A stretch of 64,000 nucleotides of DNA from Pacificispira sp040217575 (GCA_040217575.1 JAVJPW010000006.1:310001-374000); one strand, 5' to 3'. Numbered from the stretch's first letter, positions 27,950-36,404 are shown. Translations and numbers: made by a program. The notes: generated by a model from the letters alone, not told the origin.

Positions 27950-28354
27950 ATGCTGGAGAAGTCGCCCACGGTGTTGGTCGTCTTCGAAGATGACGACACG
28001 ACATACGAGATCCTGTCGAAGACGATGGAACAGAACGGCTGGACGGTCGTTCGTGCGCCACATACCGCAGCCGAAATAAAGAATGTTCCGGACACTCTTT
28101 TCCAGTGCGACGTCATAATGCTGGATATCCTCCTTGACCCGTCCCTTGATGGGTTCGAAGTCCTGAAGCATCTGGTGGCCAAGGGGTTCCGGGGCACGCT
28201 GGTTATCATTTCCGCGAATGCCAGAAAAATGCTGGGCCCGCTGCAGGCCCTGGCCGAAGGGTATGACATCAAGGTCGCGGGTGCGTTTGAAAAGCCGGTG
28301 GACTGGAACAGGCTGCAGAAAGTTATCGGCACGCCCCCCAGGAAAACAGATTAG
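27950..28354 (+). CDS. Single-domain response regulator
   Basis: A 134-residue receiver domain with no output domain. Acidic pocket residues are in VVFEDDDTT, the phosphorylated Asp is at about 59 (VIMLDILLD), Ser 89 follows in IISAN, and the conserved Lys is at about 115 (FEKPVDW). Its last helix, KPVDWNRL, closely resembles KPVNWDRL in the receiver of the hybrid kinase encoded nearby, suggesting both receivers dock on the same HPt domain. It is divergent from the binding-protein gene. Confidence 0.9.
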   Translation: MLEKSPTVLVVFEDDDTTYEILSKTMEQNGWTVVRAPHTAAEIKNVPDTLFQCDVIMLDILLDPSLDGFEVLKHLVAKGFRGTLVIISANARKMLGPLQALAEGYDIKVAGAFEKPVDWNRLQKVIGTPPRKTD

Positions 28355-28494
28355 CCTGTTGTCGTCGACGGCTGACGTTCCGTCTATTCAAATCGAAAAC
28401 ACAGAACCTGACTGGTTTCCATGGCGGGGCTGTCGGGTGTGATTACGACCGCATCCCACCCGGTCGGAACGGAAATGAACTGACCGTCGCGGGG

Positions 28495-28719
28495 TCAGCC
28501 TTCAAATACGGTTTCCGCCGGTGTGCCGCCGGATATCCTTAGGCTGTTCAGCCCGCTCAGCACCGATGTCAGCCGGATTCCGGTCGCGTCGTCAGGGACC
28601 GCTGTTTCCTGAATGCTGCCGGAATTTCGGCATATCGTGGTGCCGATCGATGACGCAAAAACCTTCGTAGCCCCCGCCGCACACAACATAATTGAAATCA
28701 CTGCCAGTAACCTACGCAT
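28495..28719 (-). CDS. Small secreted protein, possibly cut by an in-frame TGA
   Basis: A 74-residue protein with a signal peptide (MRRLLAVISIMLCAAGATKV, cleaved near FASS). GGGAG lies upstream of the ATG at 28719. The mature part is about 50 residues with one cysteine. The frame stays open for 36 further codons after the TGA, ending at a TAG at 28384-28386, and that extension has a second cysteine (VLCFRFE) that could pair with the first. This suggests a recent nonsense change or stop-codon readthrough of a protein of about 110 residues. No family was recognised. Confidence 0.5.
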   Translation of the reverse strand: MRRLLAVISIMLCAAGATKVFASSIGTTICRNSGSIQETAVPDDATGIRLTSVLSGLNSLRISGGTPAETVFEG

Positions 28720-28837
28720 CGCATTCTCCCGACCAAGAAATGAATTTTGATCAGGATACGCGCCGTGACTGGGGATTGGATCAGTAATCAGCGGACATCG
28801 ATCCGGCGTTGGCGACCACAACTCCGGACAAAAAAAA

Positions 28838-28862
28838 TTGCCCCCGAACGAGTCGGGGGCAA
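28838..28862 (-). terminator. Strong Rho-independent terminator
   Basis: A perfect 10-base-pair stem, TTGCCCCCGA with TCGGGGGCAA around a five-base loop, is followed on the minus strand by eight T residues (28837-28830). It is the best intrinsic terminator in the window. Because no minus-strand gene ends just before it, it most likely ends a small RNA. A second option is that it ends a long 3' tail of the TerB transcript. Confidence 0.85.
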
Positions 28863-28933
28863 GTTGAACAGGGAGGCTTCACGTCTGGGAGACAGACGTA
28901 GGGCCGAAACTATGGGGGACATAGATCGGCGTC

Positions 28934-28946
28934 GCTGCAATGCAGC
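28934..28946. promoter_or_regulatory. GCTGCA-A-TGCAGC repeat near small RNA 5' end
   Basis: A perfect 6+1+6 inverted repeat that differs from the phasin upstream repeat (GCTGCA-C-TGCAGC at 518-530) only in its central base. It lies close to the expected 5' end of the candidate small RNA, so it could be a shared operator or a hairpin in the RNA. Confidence 0.35.
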
Positions 28947-29140
28947 AACTGAAGCACCCTTTAAATAGGGCCGATTGAGCCATGTGCCTAGGGATTTATT
29001 GAGCAGACCCGTATTGCGTTTTCTGCATAGCTGTGCTCGCGATTTGACCGAAATGAGTGCTTCAGACTTAAAGAATTGAATTCATTCGGAAAATTGCTGA
29101 AATTTCCGGCAAAACCAAAATCGCTACTGTTGCAAAAAAA

Positions 29141-29545
29141 TCACGCTACAGTGTATCGCGCCCGCACACCGCGTTCGATGCCGGTGCAGATCAGACGGTC
29201 CAGCTCAAGGAACTGTCGAATCATTTGCAGCAGATTCAGCTCTTCTTCGGACGCTTCCAGATCGGCGGCGGCGACTTCCACCGCAAGCGCATAGGCCGTC
29301 TCGAAAAGCGTCTCCGGCAGCGCGGCCTTCATTTCCGCGATGATCAGGTCGATCCCGTTTTCATCCTGCAACTTCTCAAGACACTGTTCCGTGATCGCGG
29401 GAAGCCGGGCAATGTCGAAATCCTGAAAGACCGGCAGATGGGTCACGATCCGCCCGATCATATCCATTTCAGACTCTGTCATGACAGCATCGGCGGCGGC
29501 CATGGTGACCATACCGTGAATCAACGCTTCGTGACGGTCGAGCAT
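29141..29545 (-). CDS. TerB-family protein
   Basis: A 134-residue all-helical protein of the TerB/DjlA N-terminal family. Motifs include the acidic metal-binding turn MTESEMDMIGRIV and AAADLEASEEELNLLQMI near the C-terminus, which repeat the Asp/Glu pattern expected for this fold. I start it at 29545, where the domain begins; the frame extends to 29713 without similarity. TerB proteins are linked to tellurite resistance and envelope stress, but solitary copies such as this have no defined role. No other ter genes are near. Confidence 0.82.
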   Translation of the reverse strand: MLDRHEALIHGMVTMAAADAVMTESEMDMIGRIVTHLPVFQDFDIARLPAITEQCLEKLQDENGIDLIIAEMKAALPETLFETAYALAVEVAAADLEASEEELNLLQMIRQFLELDRLICTGIERGVRARYTVA

Positions 29546-29767
29546 GAAGAGAATCCTTTCTGCGGGAGGTACGCCTGCGGTTATTCCAACCTCTCGGCAC
29601 CCCGTCAAGTCCTGCGGCGGCGGGAAAAGGGGGGGCAGAGATGCGGTCAGGAGGGGCGGCTGGCTGGGAAGGGCGGTCCTGTTAACGACTTGTTCGTATC
29701 TGCCCGGTATCAAGCAGGATGATGCCGACGGGCAAGATTATCGGCACGACGTAGATTTGGAGTTCAA

Positions 29768-30106
29768 ATGTCCGCTTTCAAGACGTTCGGCCCCGGTGTC
29801 TTTCTTGGGACGCTGGTACTTGGGACACTGGCGGTGCTGTCGGCGTCACCGAAAGCCGACGCAGACCACATCGCACTGGTTTTCGCACCCTGGACGAGCC
29901 GCCACGACGTATTGCGTGCCTTGGACGGGCACGATCTTCGTATCGTGCGTGGCGGCTGGAACGACAGCGTCCTGATCGTCGACATTTCCGCCGATCCCGG
30001 ACAGCGTTCCGTCCTGGCCGAAAAGGCGCTTTTTCTGGCGTCGGCACTGGTTGCCGGCACCTGTATCGGCTGGTCCGATCCGAACCAAACAGTTGGAGAC
30101 ACCTAA
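29768..30106 (+). CDS. Small membrane-anchored protein of unknown function
   Basis: A 112-residue protein with an N-terminal hydrophobic segment (GVFLGTLVLGTLAVLSAS), which is either a signal sequence or an anchor. A short alpha/beta region (HIALVFAPWTSRHDVLRAL) follows, and a second hydrophobic helix (EKALFLASALVAGTCIGW) lies near the C-terminus. The stop TAA overlaps the start of the chemoreceptor gene (TAATG), so the two are translationally coupled. That suggests a receptor partner. No family was recognised. Confidence 0.65.
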   Translation: MSAFKTFGPGVFLGTLVLGTLAVLSASPKADADHIALVFAPWTSRHDVLRALDGHDLRIVRGGWNDSVLIVDISADPGQRSVLAEKALFLASALVAGTCIGWSDPNQTVGDT

Positions 30107-31656
30107 TGGCCGTTTTAACCTCAACTGATCAGGCGGTCGACGAAGGCAAGGCCACCGTCGAATTCACCCCGATGAAACTGGTGGACATACGTCTGCGTGC
30201 GCTGGGGCTCAGCATCATCTTTCTATGGGTTCATGTGCCTTTGGTCGCCGCCGCCGCCTGGGCGGTGGATAATGATGTAGTGATGCCGACGGCCGTCATG
30301 GCGGCAGTGGCCATGGCCGCAACACTGGACTGGAAGCGGGCGCCTGCAGGTGCCAGCGCGCCACTTACGGTGTCTGTCGCGATGGCACTGACGGTGTCGA
30401 TTCTGGTCTTCGCATTGAGCGGTCACCGCTGGCAGATCGACATGCATATGTATTTCTTTGCCGTGCTGGGGCTGACCGCCGCCTTCGTCGACTGGAGATC
30501 GATCCTGGCCTATGCGGTCGTTGTGGCATTGCACCATCTTACTCTGAATTTTGCGCTTCCGGCGGCGGTTTTTCCGGACGGCGGTGAGTTTCTGCGCGTT
30601 GTGTTCCATGCGGTCATCGTCGTGGTTCAAACGGCTGCGATGATTGCGATTGTGTCCGTCATCCGCCGCGGGATAGACAGCGCGGAAAATGCACTGGTTA
30701 CCGCCCGGGATGCGGAGGCGGCGCGCATGCTGGCCGCGAAGGAGGCAGAGGATAGCCGCGTCCGCGCGGCGGAAGCCCGTGAACAGGATGCCTTGGCCGC
30801 ATCCGAAGAACGCCGCCAGCAGCGCGACGCGCTGGCCGCCAGTTTCGACAAGGAAGTGAACGGCGCCATCGCCAATCTGCGCGCCGCTGTGGAGGCAGCC
30901 CGCCGAAGCATCGACAATGCCCGCACCCAGAATGGCGAGGCGGAAAGCGAATCCGGCGTCATGACGGACGCGTCCGAACGCATGAACCAGAACATCAACA
31001 CCGTCGCTGCCGCGTCTGAACAACTTGCGTCCAGTGCGGTTGAGATCGGGCGGCGGATTGCCGATACCCGTGCCATCGCGGATGATGCCGGCAGTGCAAG
31101 CCGCACGACCGAAGAAAAAGGCCGGTCGCTGGCCGAAACGTCGAAACGTATAGAAGAGGTGGTCGGCCTGATCGCGGATATCGCGGAACAGACCAACCTT
31201 CTGGCACTGAACGCTACTATCGAAGCCGCGCGGGCTGGGGAATCCGGAAAGGGATTCGCCGTTGTGGCGAACGAGGTGAAGGGGCTGGCGGAGCAGACGG
31301 CCCGTGCGACCGAAGAGGTCCGCCGGGAAATCGCCGCAATCGTCGAGGCGATTGAAGAAGTCGCGTTGGCTTTGAAAGGCGTCACCAGCAAGAATGACGA
31401 GATGTCGGAGATTTTTGCCTCTGTTGCGTCAGCCATCGATCAGCAGCTGGCCGCGACCCAGGAAATTGCCCGGAATACGAAGGAAGCCGCAATCGGCACG
31501 GAAGAGGTCTCGGGGTGCGTCGGTCGGGTGCGAAACGCGACGCAGGGGTCTACGACCAAAATCGCCGAAGTGCTGGACGCGACGGCGGAACTGGACCGCA
31601 TCACCGGGGAGGTTGAACAGAAGTCCGGCGCTTTCCTGACCGCAATCCGTGGGTGA
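30106..31656 (+). CDS. Methyl-accepting chemotaxis protein with six-helix sensor
   Basis: A 516-residue chemoreceptor. The first 190 residues hold about six membrane helices with no periplasmic domain or HAMP. The sensor contains clustered histidines (GHRWQIDMHMYFF and ALHHLTLNF) that could hold heme or a metal. From about residue 200 a long coiled coil leads to the conserved hairpin tip, IAEQTNLLALNATIEAARAG. Such receptors report membrane or energy-state signals to CheA through CheW. Its start overlaps the stop of the small membrane protein gene. No che kinase gene is nearby. Confidence 0.9.
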   Translation: MAVLTSTDQAVDEGKATVEFTPMKLVDIRLRALGLSIIFLWVHVPLVAAAAWAVDNDVVMPTAVMAAVAMAATLDWKRAPAGASAPLTVSVAMALTVSILVFALSGHRWQIDMHMYFFAVLGLTAAFVDWRSILAYAVVVALHHLTLNFALPAAVFPDGGEFLRVVFHAVIVVVQTAAMIAIVSVIRRGIDSAENALVTARDAEAARMLAAKEAEDSRVRAAEAREQDALAASEERRQQRDALAASFDKEVNGAIANLRAAVEAARRSIDNARTQNGEAESESGVMTDASERMNQNINTVAAASEQLASSAVEIGRRIADTRAIADDAGSASRTTEEKGRSLAETSKRIEEVVGLIADIAEQTNLLALNATIEAARAGESGKGFAVVANEVKGLAEQTARATEEVRREIAAIVEAIEEVALALKGVTSKNDEMSEIFASVASAIDQQLAATQEIARNTKEAAIGTEEVSGCVGRVRNATQGSTTKIAEVLDATAELDRITGEVEQKSGAFLTAIRG

Positions 31657-31763
31657 CGGCGAACGGGCGACGCGGTCCTTTCGCGTTCCGGAAATACTGT
31701 TTCGCCCGGGTGTGGCATGGTCGCGCCTTTCGCATTGCAGCGTAGCGACGTAGTCTTCCGCCC

Positions 31764-32708
31764 ATGCATGTACTGATCGAAATCACCATTCCCATCTTTG
31801 CCATCATCTTTGCAGGCTGGCTGGCGGGACGCTTCAAACTGTTGGGACAGGACAGTTCGGCTGCGCTGAACGGATTCGTCTATTTCATCGCGCTGCCGGC
31901 GATGTTCGTGTCCTCAACCTCCCAGGCGCCGGTGGGTTCTGTTCTGGACTGGGATTTGCTGGCAGTCGTTGCAGGCGGGTACCTTGCGACCGCGATTCCG
32001 GTTGCCATCCTTGCCCGGATCTTCTTTTCAAAGCGGATCGGGGAGATCGGGCTGCATTCCGGATCGTCGGTTTTCGCGAACACCGGCTATATGGGCATAC
32101 CGCTGACGCTGACTGCCTTCGGGGACGCGGCCACCAACGCCATGATCGCGACCGTGCTGGCAAACCTGTTCATCGTGCTGGGCATTGCAAGCGCGGTGAT
32201 GGAAGTGGACCGGACCGGGGCCAAGGGGCCGCGTGTCGTCGTGGATTCCATAAAGGGGCTGGTGCGATCACCGCTGCTGGTCGCGTGTTGTTTCGGAATG
32301 ACGCTGTCGGCGCTCAACCTGCCGGTTCCGGGCCCGGCATTGCGTTTCCTGGATTTGCTGGGCGCGGCGGCGGGGCCGTGCGCGCTGTTCGCGATGGGGC
32401 TGTTCCTGGTCGGCCAGTCGGTGCGCCGCGGCGCGGGAGAGGTCGCCTGGATCACGGTGGCGAAACTGGTCTTCCATCCGCTGCTGACCTGGGTCTTCGC
32501 GGTTTATGTTATTCCGCTGGACCCGCTGGAAGAAGCCGTTGCCGTTCTGATGGCCGCACTGCCGACGGGTGGCCTGATCTTTGTCCTGGCACAGCGATAC
32601 GGTGTCTATGTTCAGCGGGCGACGGCCGTGATTCTGGTATCCACCATCCTGTCGGTCGCGACCGTGACCCTGGTCATTCAGTATTACGAAGACCTGATCA
32701 TCGGCTGA
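31764..32708 (+). CDS. AEC-family transporter
   Basis: A 314-residue membrane protein with about ten helices in two five-helix halves, matching the auxin efflux carrier (AEC) family. The motif SSVFANTGYMGIPLTLTAFG in helix 4 is typical and corresponds to the broken-helix substrate site. Bacterial members export or import carboxylates such as malate or malonate. No metabolic gene is linked, so the substrate is unknown. It stands alone after the chemoreceptor and converges on the helicase gene with 21 bases between stops. Confidence 0.88.
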   Translation: MHVLIEITIPIFAIIFAGWLAGRFKLLGQDSSAALNGFVYFIALPAMFVSSTSQAPVGSVLDWDLLAVVAGGYLATAIPVAILARIFFSKRIGEIGLHSGSSVFANTGYMGIPLTLTAFGDAATNAMIATVLANLFIVLGIASAVMEVDRTGAKGPRVVVDSIKGLVRSPLLVACCFGMTLSALNLPVPGPALRFLDLLGAAAGPCALFAMGLFLVGQSVRRGAGEVAWITVAKLVFHPLLTWVFAVYVIPLDPLEEAVAVLMAALPTGGLIFVLAQRYGVYVQRATAVILVSTILSVATVTLVIQYYEDLIIG

Positions 32709-32729
32709 CTGTTCTGGCGTGCCGGCGGG

Positions 32730-35510
32730 TTATCGTTCCGGCGGCAGAAATGCACCAACAGTCTCTACCGCTTCCTTAAGACCGATGCGCTGGACTTCCA
32801 CGCCGTCGGGGAATGCGCCCAACAGGCGGGTCGGCATGCGGCTGTCCAACAGGACGAACACGCCGCGGTCGTCGGCCCGGCGGATCAGGCGGCCGAACGC
32901 CTGTTTCAGTTTCAGGCGCGTGATGGCGTCGTCGTAATCCTTGCCGCCGAAACGCTTGCGCCGTGCCTTGTGCAGGATCGTCGGGCGTGGCCACGGCACC
33001 CGGTCGAAGACGATCAGCCGCAGGCTGTCGCCCGGCACATCGACCCCGTCGCGGATCGCGTCCGTCCCCAGAAGGCAGCTTGTCGGGTCCGCGCGGAACA
33101 TGTCGATCAGCGTCGGCAGGTTCAACGCGTCCACATGCTGGGCCAGCAGGTCGATACCGTCCGCCTCCAAATCGGCGGCAATGCGCCGATGAATGGCGCG
33201 CAGGCGCGCGATCGCGGTGAACAGGCCCAACCCGCCGCCGCCGGACGCGCGGAACAGCGCGCGATAGGCGGCCGCCACCTGACCGGCGTCGTTGCGGTTG
33301 ACGTCGGTCACGATCAGAACCCGCGTCTGCGCAGGATAATCGAAGGGGGAGGGGACGCGTGCCCGGATCGGCGGCGCCGGAAGATAGTCGGTTCCGGACC
33401 GGCGTTCGGCGGATTTCCAGTCGGCTTCCACATCGCCGGATCCGTCGGTCAGGGTGGCCGACGTCAGGATGGCGCCATGGGTGTTCACCAGCACGGTTTC
33501 GGCAAAAGGAAATGTCGGATCGACCCAGTGGCGCCGCATGCCGACATCGGCATCCCGTCCGTCGATCCGGTCCAGTGCAAACCATTCGACGAAATCGTCC
33601 GGCGTGTCGTCCTGAAGTCCGCCCGCCATATCCTGTGCAGCGGCGGCATAATCAAGGACCCGATGCTTCAGGGACCGGCAGATCTGGTCGATCCGCATTT
33701 TTTCGGCCAGGTCGATTTCGTCCGCCTCTTCCTCCAGACGGGCGGCAAGCCCGTCATGCAGACCCTTCGCCGCCTTTCCCATGTCGCGGAACAGCTGCAC
33801 CACACCGTCGGCGGTGTCCAACAGGTCCGGTCCCGGGTCGTGCTTTTCCACCTCCAGTCCGAAGGGGCCGTCGCTGTCCTTAGCGCGGGCCAGAACCAAC
33901 CGGCGCACTTCCGCAAGGAAGGATTCCAGCGGCCCGCGGGCCTTTCCATCCGCGATACGGCCATGCCACCCGTCGCCCGGAAGGCCCCCGGCCGCCCGAA
34001 GAAGATGGTCCAGAAAGGCCCGGTTGTCGTCATTTGCCAACAGGTCTTCCACCCGGGCCTTAAGGCCGCGCGCCCGGCCCCTGCCGGTCCCTTCGGACCC
34101 GCGCAGCCAACGCCGCAGTTCCGCCGTTTCCTGGCCCGACAGGTGGGCGGAAAAGGCGCTGTCGGCCGCGTCGAAGACGTGATGCCCCTCGTCAAAGACC
34201 AGCCGCGTCGTCCGCCCGCCCAGGTCCAGTGCGCCCCGCGCCGCCTGAACCATGACCAATGCGTGGTTCGCGATCACAAGGTCCGCGCGGCGGGACCGCC
34301 GGACGCCGCGTTCGATGAAACAGCGGCTGTAGTGGCTGCATGCGGTATAGACGCATTCGCCCCGCCGGTCCGTCAGGCTGGAAAGCCGGCGCCCACCGGT
34401 CAGGTCGACCAGCCAGGCAGGGAAGTCGCCGCCGGTCATGTCGCCGTCGCGTGTCGCGCCCGCCCATCTGGCCATCAGACCCAGTGGCACCGCTTCCGCC
34501 GGGCTGACGGAAACGCCGCGCGACGCTTCTTCCAAATTCAACAGGCAGACATAGTTTTCCCGTCCCTTTCGCACGACCACGCGGCGCTGTTTGGTCGACA
34601 GGTCCGGGAACAGCCGGTCCAGTTCATCGTCAATCTGATGCTGCAGGTTGCGGGTATAGGTCGAAAGCCAGACGGGCCCTTCGTTCCTTGCCGCCCACAG
34701 GCTGGCGGGCGCGATGTAGCCCAGGGTCTTGCCGACACCGGTACCCGCTTCCGCCAGGACGACGGACGGCGCCCCTTCGTCCCGGCGCGGCTGAAAGGCA
34801 CCGGTGACGGCGGATGTGTAGTCCGCCTGGGATGGCCTTGCCTCCGCCCGTTGACCGTCCATACCGTGGCTGAGCAGATCGGACAGCCGCTGTCGTGCCT
34901 CCACCGGGTCGATCGGCTGGTCGCCGGGCGGCGGTGGCGGGGCTTCTTCCTGCCATTCCGGCAGGTCCTTCCAGACGTCCAGTCCGGAAACGGCGGCACG
35001 GACCCCAATCGCTTCGGCATCCGCGCCAAGCGCCGCCAGTACGGACGGCGCCCATGGCCAGCCACCCCGCGCCATTGCTTCCGCGATACGCCTTGTGCGT
35101 ACGGCGCGGACCTCATCGTCCCTTGCGTCCGCGATCAGCAGCGTCAACAGGCGCTGTGCCGCCCGGGGCAGGATGATCGCCGCATCCTCCAGGTTCATCA
35201 CACCCTGTTGCGCGCCAAGGCCCAGTGCCTCCGCCAGACCGGCCGCCGTCGGCACACAGAATCTTGCCGGCAGGACAAAGGCGAACAGTTCCAGCAGGTC
35301 CAGCGACCGCGATGGTGGTTTCGCGCCTACCCGCGCCGCGGTCGCGGGCGCATGCAACAGATAGATCGGGCCGCCGCCGCGCAACCGCTGCGCCGCCGCC
35401 CGATGGTCCAGGCGTTCGATTTCCCCGTCCGGTGTCAGCCACGCGGCATCGCGCGCCCCGGCGACAAGCGCGGGTGCGGGTTCCAGCATGACGGTGGGTT
35501 CCTGAACCAT
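32730..35510 (-). CDS. DinG-like superfamily 2 DNA helicase
   Basis: A 926-residue XPD/DinG-type helicase. Walker A is GTGVGKTLGYIAP, and the DEAH-type box reads FDEGHHVFDA. Between them are cysteines of the expected [4Fe-4S] domain (GECVYTACSHYSRC). C-terminal motifs include GTDAIRDGVDVPGD and QAFGRLIRR. These enzymes unwind DNA or RNA-DNA hybrids with 5'-to-3' polarity. An N-terminal extension of about 200 residues before Walker A is typical for alphaproteobacterial members. A divergent 2-oxoglutarate oxygenase begins 66 bases away. Confidence 0.9.
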   Translation of the reverse strand: MVQEPTVMLEPAPALVAGARDAAWLTPDGEIERLDHRAAAQRLRGGGPIYLLHAPATAARVGAKPPSRSLDLLELFAFVLPARFCVPTAAGLAEALGLGAQQGVMNLEDAAIILPRAAQRLLTLLIADARDDEVRAVRTRRIAEAMARGGWPWAPSVLAALGADAEAIGVRAAVSGLDVWKDLPEWQEEAPPPPPGDQPIDPVEARQRLSDLLSHGMDGQRAEARPSQADYTSAVTGAFQPRRDEGAPSVVLAEAGTGVGKTLGYIAPASLWAARNEGPVWLSTYTRNLQHQIDDELDRLFPDLSTKQRRVVVRKGRENYVCLLNLEEASRGVSVSPAEAVPLGLMARWAGATRDGDMTGGDFPAWLVDLTGGRRLSSLTDRRGECVYTACSHYSRCFIERGVRRSRRADLVIANHALVMVQAARGALDLGGRTTRLVFDEGHHVFDAADSAFSAHLSGQETAELRRWLRGSEGTGRGRARGLKARVEDLLANDDNRAFLDHLLRAAGGLPGDGWHGRIADGKARGPLESFLAEVRRLVLARAKDSDGPFGLEVEKHDPGPDLLDTADGVVQLFRDMGKAAKGLHDGLAARLEEEADEIDLAEKMRIDQICRSLKHRVLDYAAAAQDMAGGLQDDTPDDFVEWFALDRIDGRDADVGMRRHWVDPTFPFAETVLVNTHGAILTSATLTDGSGDVEADWKSAERRSGTDYLPAPPIRARVPSPFDYPAQTRVLIVTDVNRNDAGQVAAAYRALFRASGGGGLGLFTAIARLRAIHRRIAADLEADGIDLLAQHVDALNLPTLIDMFRADPTSCLLGTDAIRDGVDVPGDSLRLIVFDRVPWPRPTILHKARRKRFGGKDYDDAITRLKLKQAFGRLIRRADDRGVFVLLDSRMPTRLLGAFPDGVEVQRIGLKEAVETVGAFLPPER

Positions 35511-35576
35511 GGTGTAACTGTCGCCGGACTCGGCAGGTATTCACAAGCGTGCGGTCTTTATGATAAGGCGGAATCC

Positions 35577-36404
35577 ATGTCCGACGATATCGCCGCCATT
35601 CTGGACCTGGATCGCTATCCGCTACATGAACCGGATGGTAGGGCCTATGCGGACCTGGTCGCGGCGGCATCGGCGCACTGGCGGGATAGCGGCGCATGCC
35701 GGTTCGAAGGGTTCATCCGTCCGGATGTCGCGGACCGGGCATCCGCCGAACTGGAACCGGCAACGCGATCCGTCGCCTTCCGGCATCTGAATCGGCACAA
35801 TGTCTATTTCACGGACAGTACGGACGGCCTGCCGGATGATATCGCGGCGATGTCCCGAAAGACCGCTTCCTGGACGCTGACGGGGGATCAGATGGCGGAC
35901 ACCATCATTCGCCGCGTCTATGAATGGCAGCCGCTGTGCGATTTCATCCGCGACGTTCTGGGGAAACCTGCGCTATATCGCATGGCCGACCCGATGGCCG
36001 GGCTGAACGTCATGACCTATGACAAAGGCGATCAGCTGGATTGGCATTTCGACCGCGCGGAGTTCGCGGTCACGATCCTGCTCCAGTCGGCCGATCAAGG
36101 CGGTGCATTTGAATATCGCAAGGATCTGCGATCCAGGGACGATCCGAACCATGCCGGTATCCGCGACGTGCTGGCCGGGCGGGACCCGGCCATTCGCACC
36201 GCAATCGGGACCCCCGGCACGATGACGATTTTCGCGGGCCATTCGTCCATGCATCGCGTGGCACCCGTCCTTGGCGACCGGCCGCGGCGCATGGCGGTCC
36301 TAAGCTTCATGGAAGAAGCAGGGTACCTTTATTCACCAGAAGACCGTGTGCGTTTCTACGGACGGCCGACGCCGGACGCGCCGCCCGTACGGCGCCCGGC
36401 CTAG
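35577..36404 (+). CDS. 2OG-Fe(II) oxygenase of the ArpA/BesD-like group
   Basis: A 275-residue double-stranded beta-helix oxygenase. The iron ligands are visible: His 157 and Asp 159 in LDWHFDRAEF, and His 226 in SSMHRVAPV. Arg 238 in RRMAVLSF should bind 2-oxoglutarate. The surroundings (TILLQSADQGGAFEYRKDL) match the BesD/HalD-like family that acts on free amino acids. Because the aspartate is kept, hydroxylation rather than halogenation is expected. A much longer frame in the same phase extends upstream to 32970, but it is antisense to the helicase and not real. The stop overlaps the convergent peptidase stop by four bases. Confidence 0.8.
   Translation: MSDDIAAILDLDRYPLHEPDGRAYADLVAAASAHWRDSGACRFEGFIRPDVADRASAELEPATRSVAFRHLNRHNVYFTDSTDGLPDDIAAMSRKTASWTLTGDQMADTIIRRVYEWQPLCDFIRDVLGKPALYRMADPMAGLNVMTYDKGDQLDWHFDRAEFAVTILLQSADQGGAFEYRKDLRSRDDPNHAGIRDVLAGRDPAIRTAIGTPGTMTIFAGHSSMHRVAPVLGDRPRRMAVLSFMEEAGYLYSPEDRVRFYGRPTPDAPPVRRPA

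Larger units (their letters stand above)
28830..28955 (-). ncRNA. Candidate small RNA with C-rich hairpin loops
   Basis: On the minus strand, two hairpins precede a strong intrinsic terminator. CTATG-tcccc-CATAG lies at 28910-28924 and ACGTCTG-tctcc-CAGACGT at 28881-28899. A single-stranded CCTCCC lies between the second hairpin and the terminator. Such anti-Shine-Dalgarno C-rich loops are typical of the alphaproteobacterial 'cuckoo' class of sRNAs (CCUCCUCCC motif). No ORF of interest covers the region. The 5' end is not defined; I place it near 28955, after an AT-rich CTATTTAAA. It would run about 120 nucleotides. Confidence 0.55.

Noticed and set aside
28495..28497. Selenocysteine decoding at the in-frame TGA
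   Set aside because: No SECIS-like hairpin is seen right after the TGA, and the flanking residues do not look like a redox site. Nonsense mutation or readthrough is simpler.
32970..36404. An 1144-codon plus-strand open frame
   Set aside because: It is antisense to the DinG-type helicase for most of its length; only the last 275 codons, from the ATG at 35577, form a recognisable protein.
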